Assembly (NCBI GenBank): GCA_900547565.1
Contig: URHI01000014.1
Location: forward strand, 1-23,842
DNA: 23,842 bases
DNA from: an uncultured Eubacteriales bacterium
GTDB taxonomy: Bacteria > Bacillota > Clostridia > Oscillospirales > CAG-272
Direction of reading: 5' to 3'
The stretch's first letter is position 1; each line of letters begins with the position of its first letter. Of the stretch, positions 22,412 to 23,842 are shown piece after piece. The notes beneath the pieces are model-generated. The model searched no databases. It saw only the letters and a list, made by a program, of their open reading frames with translations, and was not told the DNA's origin. A program made the translations under genes and the position numbers.

Positions 22412-23842
22412 ATGAACAACACTGTAAGAACTCCTCTTACATTCAGCGGCCGGGGCATAGGACACGGCAGTGCCATAGGCAAGCTGAACTTTTACCGTCG
22501 GTCCGAACGTATGAGTCAGGGTGGCATACGCCGCAGCCGTTCGGCAGGAGAAGAAACTCAGCTGTTGCGCCGAGCCATAGCTGACGCGCGCGACCAGCTG
22601 TCACGCCTGTACGACACCACTCACCGCCGCGCAGGTGAAAACGAGGCTCAGATATTTGAAATTCACCGTATGCTGCTGGAGGACGACGACTTTTTGTCAG
22701 TCGCCGAATCGCTTATACTGGACGGATATTCTGCCGCATATGCCGTAAGTGAGGCGGCAGAACGATACAGTGCCGTATTTGCATCTATTGAGGACGATTA
22801 TCTGTCGGCACGCGCGGCCGATCTGCGAGATGTGGCCTCGCGGGTAGCGTCCATATTGCAGGGCGGCGACACCGGACGGACTGTCGAGCTGTCGGGCGAC
22901 GAAAAATACATCATCGCCGCTTCCGACCTCACGCCGAGCGAAACGGTACAGCTTGACCGTGACCGCATACTCGGCTTTGTCACGTTTGCCGGTTCGCCCA
23001 ACTCACACACCGCCATTCTTGCCCGTGCTCTGGGCATTCCCGCACTGATAGGGACCGGCGAAATAAACGGCGACTGCAATGGTGCCGACGCCATAATCGA
23101 CGCCGATTCCGGCTTGCTTTACGTCAATCCCGACAACTCAATGCTGGCCCGCTACCGCGACAAACAGCGCCGTGATGCAGAGGACGCACACCGCCAACAG
23201 CTGTTTCGCGGACGGCCGACCGTTACGCGCTCCGGACGGAGACTGCGGCTATACGCCAATATCGGCAACGAGCGCGACGCCGCACTGGCGCTCCAGAACG
23301 ATGCCGAAGGCATCGGCCTGCTGCGCTCCGAATTTCTGTATCTTGAATCGGACACCTGCCCCGATGAAGAAACCATATTCAACGCTTACCGCGAAACAGT
23401 CAAGACCATGTCAGGCAGGCCGGTTATAATCCGCACATTGGACATAGGGGCCGACAAGCAGGTATCCTATATTGATCCGGGAAGAGAGGAAAACCCGGCG
23501 CTGGGATTGAGAGGCGTACGGCTGTCGTTGGCCTCTCCCGAGCTGTTCAGGACACAACTCCGAGCCATATGCCGGGCATCGGCCTACGGCCCTGTATCGG
23601 TGATGGTTCCCATGATCTCCGTACCGCATGAGGTTCTGCGTTGCCGTGAGATACTCGAAAAAGTTCAGTCTGAGCTGGCTGCCGAGAGAATACCGTTCGA
23701 CGCAAAAATGCCGTTCGGAATAATGCTGGAAACGCCCGCTGCCGCGGTTCTGAGCGCAGAGCTTGCACGTATGGTCGACTTTTTCTCGGTCGGGACGAAT
23801 GACCTGATTCAATACACGCTGGCGGCCGACCGCCAGAACCCC
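22412..23842 (+). CDS. ptsI: PTS enzyme I (phosphoenolpyruvate-protein phosphotransferase), 3' end cut
   Basis: The frame runs 477 codons from ATG 22412 to the window end without a stop; full-length enzyme I has about 570. It autophosphorylates from phosphoenolpyruvate and charges HPr. The HPr-binding helical domain covers about 35-150, the swivelling phospho-His domain has His199 (GSPNSHTAI), and the PEP-binding barrel shows LLRSEFLYL, RTLDIGADKQ, ENPALGLRGVRL, GIMLETPAA and FSVGTNDLIQYTLAADR. The usual Thr two residues before the phospho-His is Asn here. The catalytic Cys lies beyond the window. GAGGTG overlapping the HPr stop serves as ribosome site. Confidence 0.94.
   Translation, partial: MNNTVRTPLTFSGRGIGHGSAIGKLNFYRRSERMSQGGIRRSRSAGEETQLLRRAIADARDQLSRLYDTTHRRAGENEAQIFEIHRMLLEDDDFLSVAESLILDGYSAAYAVSEAAERYSAVFASIEDDYLSARAADLRDVASRVASILQGGDTGRTVELSGDEKYIIAASDLTPSETVQLDRDRILGFVTFAGSPNSHTAILARALGIPALIGTGEINGDCNGADAIIDADSGLLYVNPDNSMLARYRDKQRRDAEDAHRQQLFRGRPTVTRSGRRLRLYANIGNERDAALALQNDAEGIGLLRSEFLYLESDTCPDEETIFNAYRETVKTMSGRPVIIRTLDIGADKQVSYIDPGREENPALGLRGVRLSLASPELFRTQLRAICRASAYGPVSVMVPMISVPHEVLRCREILEKVQSELAAERIPFDAKMPFGIMLETPAAAVLSAELARMVDFFSVGTNDLIQYTLAADRQNP

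Overview
The window looks like chromosomal DNA of a low-oxygen Gram-positive bacterium of class Clostridia, most likely from the Oscillospirales/Ruminococcaceae side. The evidence is strong GGAGG-type ribosome binding sites, near-consensus sigma-A promoters, a lipoprotein signal, a rubrerythrin, an RqcH/NFACT protein, a type II pantothenate kinase, a DUF5685 + J-domain pair typical of clostridia, and a Gram-positive HPr/enzyme I pair. The species cannot be fixed from the sequence alone. Nearly all gene-free stretches are short and hold promoters or terminators. I see no tRNA, rRNA, CRISPR array, insertion sequence or phage gene.

Layout. Positions 1-1080 are AT-richer and look accessory: the tail of an unknown gene, then an XRE-type helix-turn-helix gene broken by a -1 frameshift, then two terminators. 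Positions 1140-2393 (minus) encode a lipoprotein serpin with its own promoter. Positions 9048 to 2682 (minus) are one tightly packed eight-gene operon from a promoter at 9084-9112 to a long hairpin at 2641-2676. Its order is DUF5685 protein, J-domain protein with a Cys-rich tail, small membrane protein, glycerophosphodiester phosphodiesterase-like protein, Cof-type HAD phosphatase, peptidase T, RadC and an SGNH hydrolase. Facing away from it is a single GH4 alpha-galactosidase-type gene (9280-10608).

Positions 10658-11743 (minus) encode a Gly/His-rich membrane protein with a TPM-like outer domain. It is divergent from a 1001-residue fused ABC transporter (11994-14999). Next comes a translationally coupled three-gene operon of an AbrB-type regulator, ABC ATPase and ABC-2 permease (15237-16929), followed by rubrerythrin (16996-17535). 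On the minus strand follow a metallo-beta-lactamase-fold hydrolase, RqcH and a NagD-type HAD phosphatase (17606-21080). The last one diverges through overlapping promoters from type II pantothenate kinase (21189-22037). The window ends in HPr (22142-22402) and a truncated enzyme I (22412 to the end).

The content is mostly housekeeping: peptide and phosphate-ester hydrolysis, CoA synthesis, ribosome rescue, oxidative-stress defence and PTS phosphotransfer. Nothing amounts to a clearly new system. The best leads are the DUF5685/J-protein/membrane-protein trio with two Cys-rich proteins, the HPr that has His in place of the regulatory Ser46, the secreted serpin with a non-basic reactive loop, the Gly/His-rich TPM-like protein, and the self-contained AbrB-ABC operon with tandem repeats at its start site.
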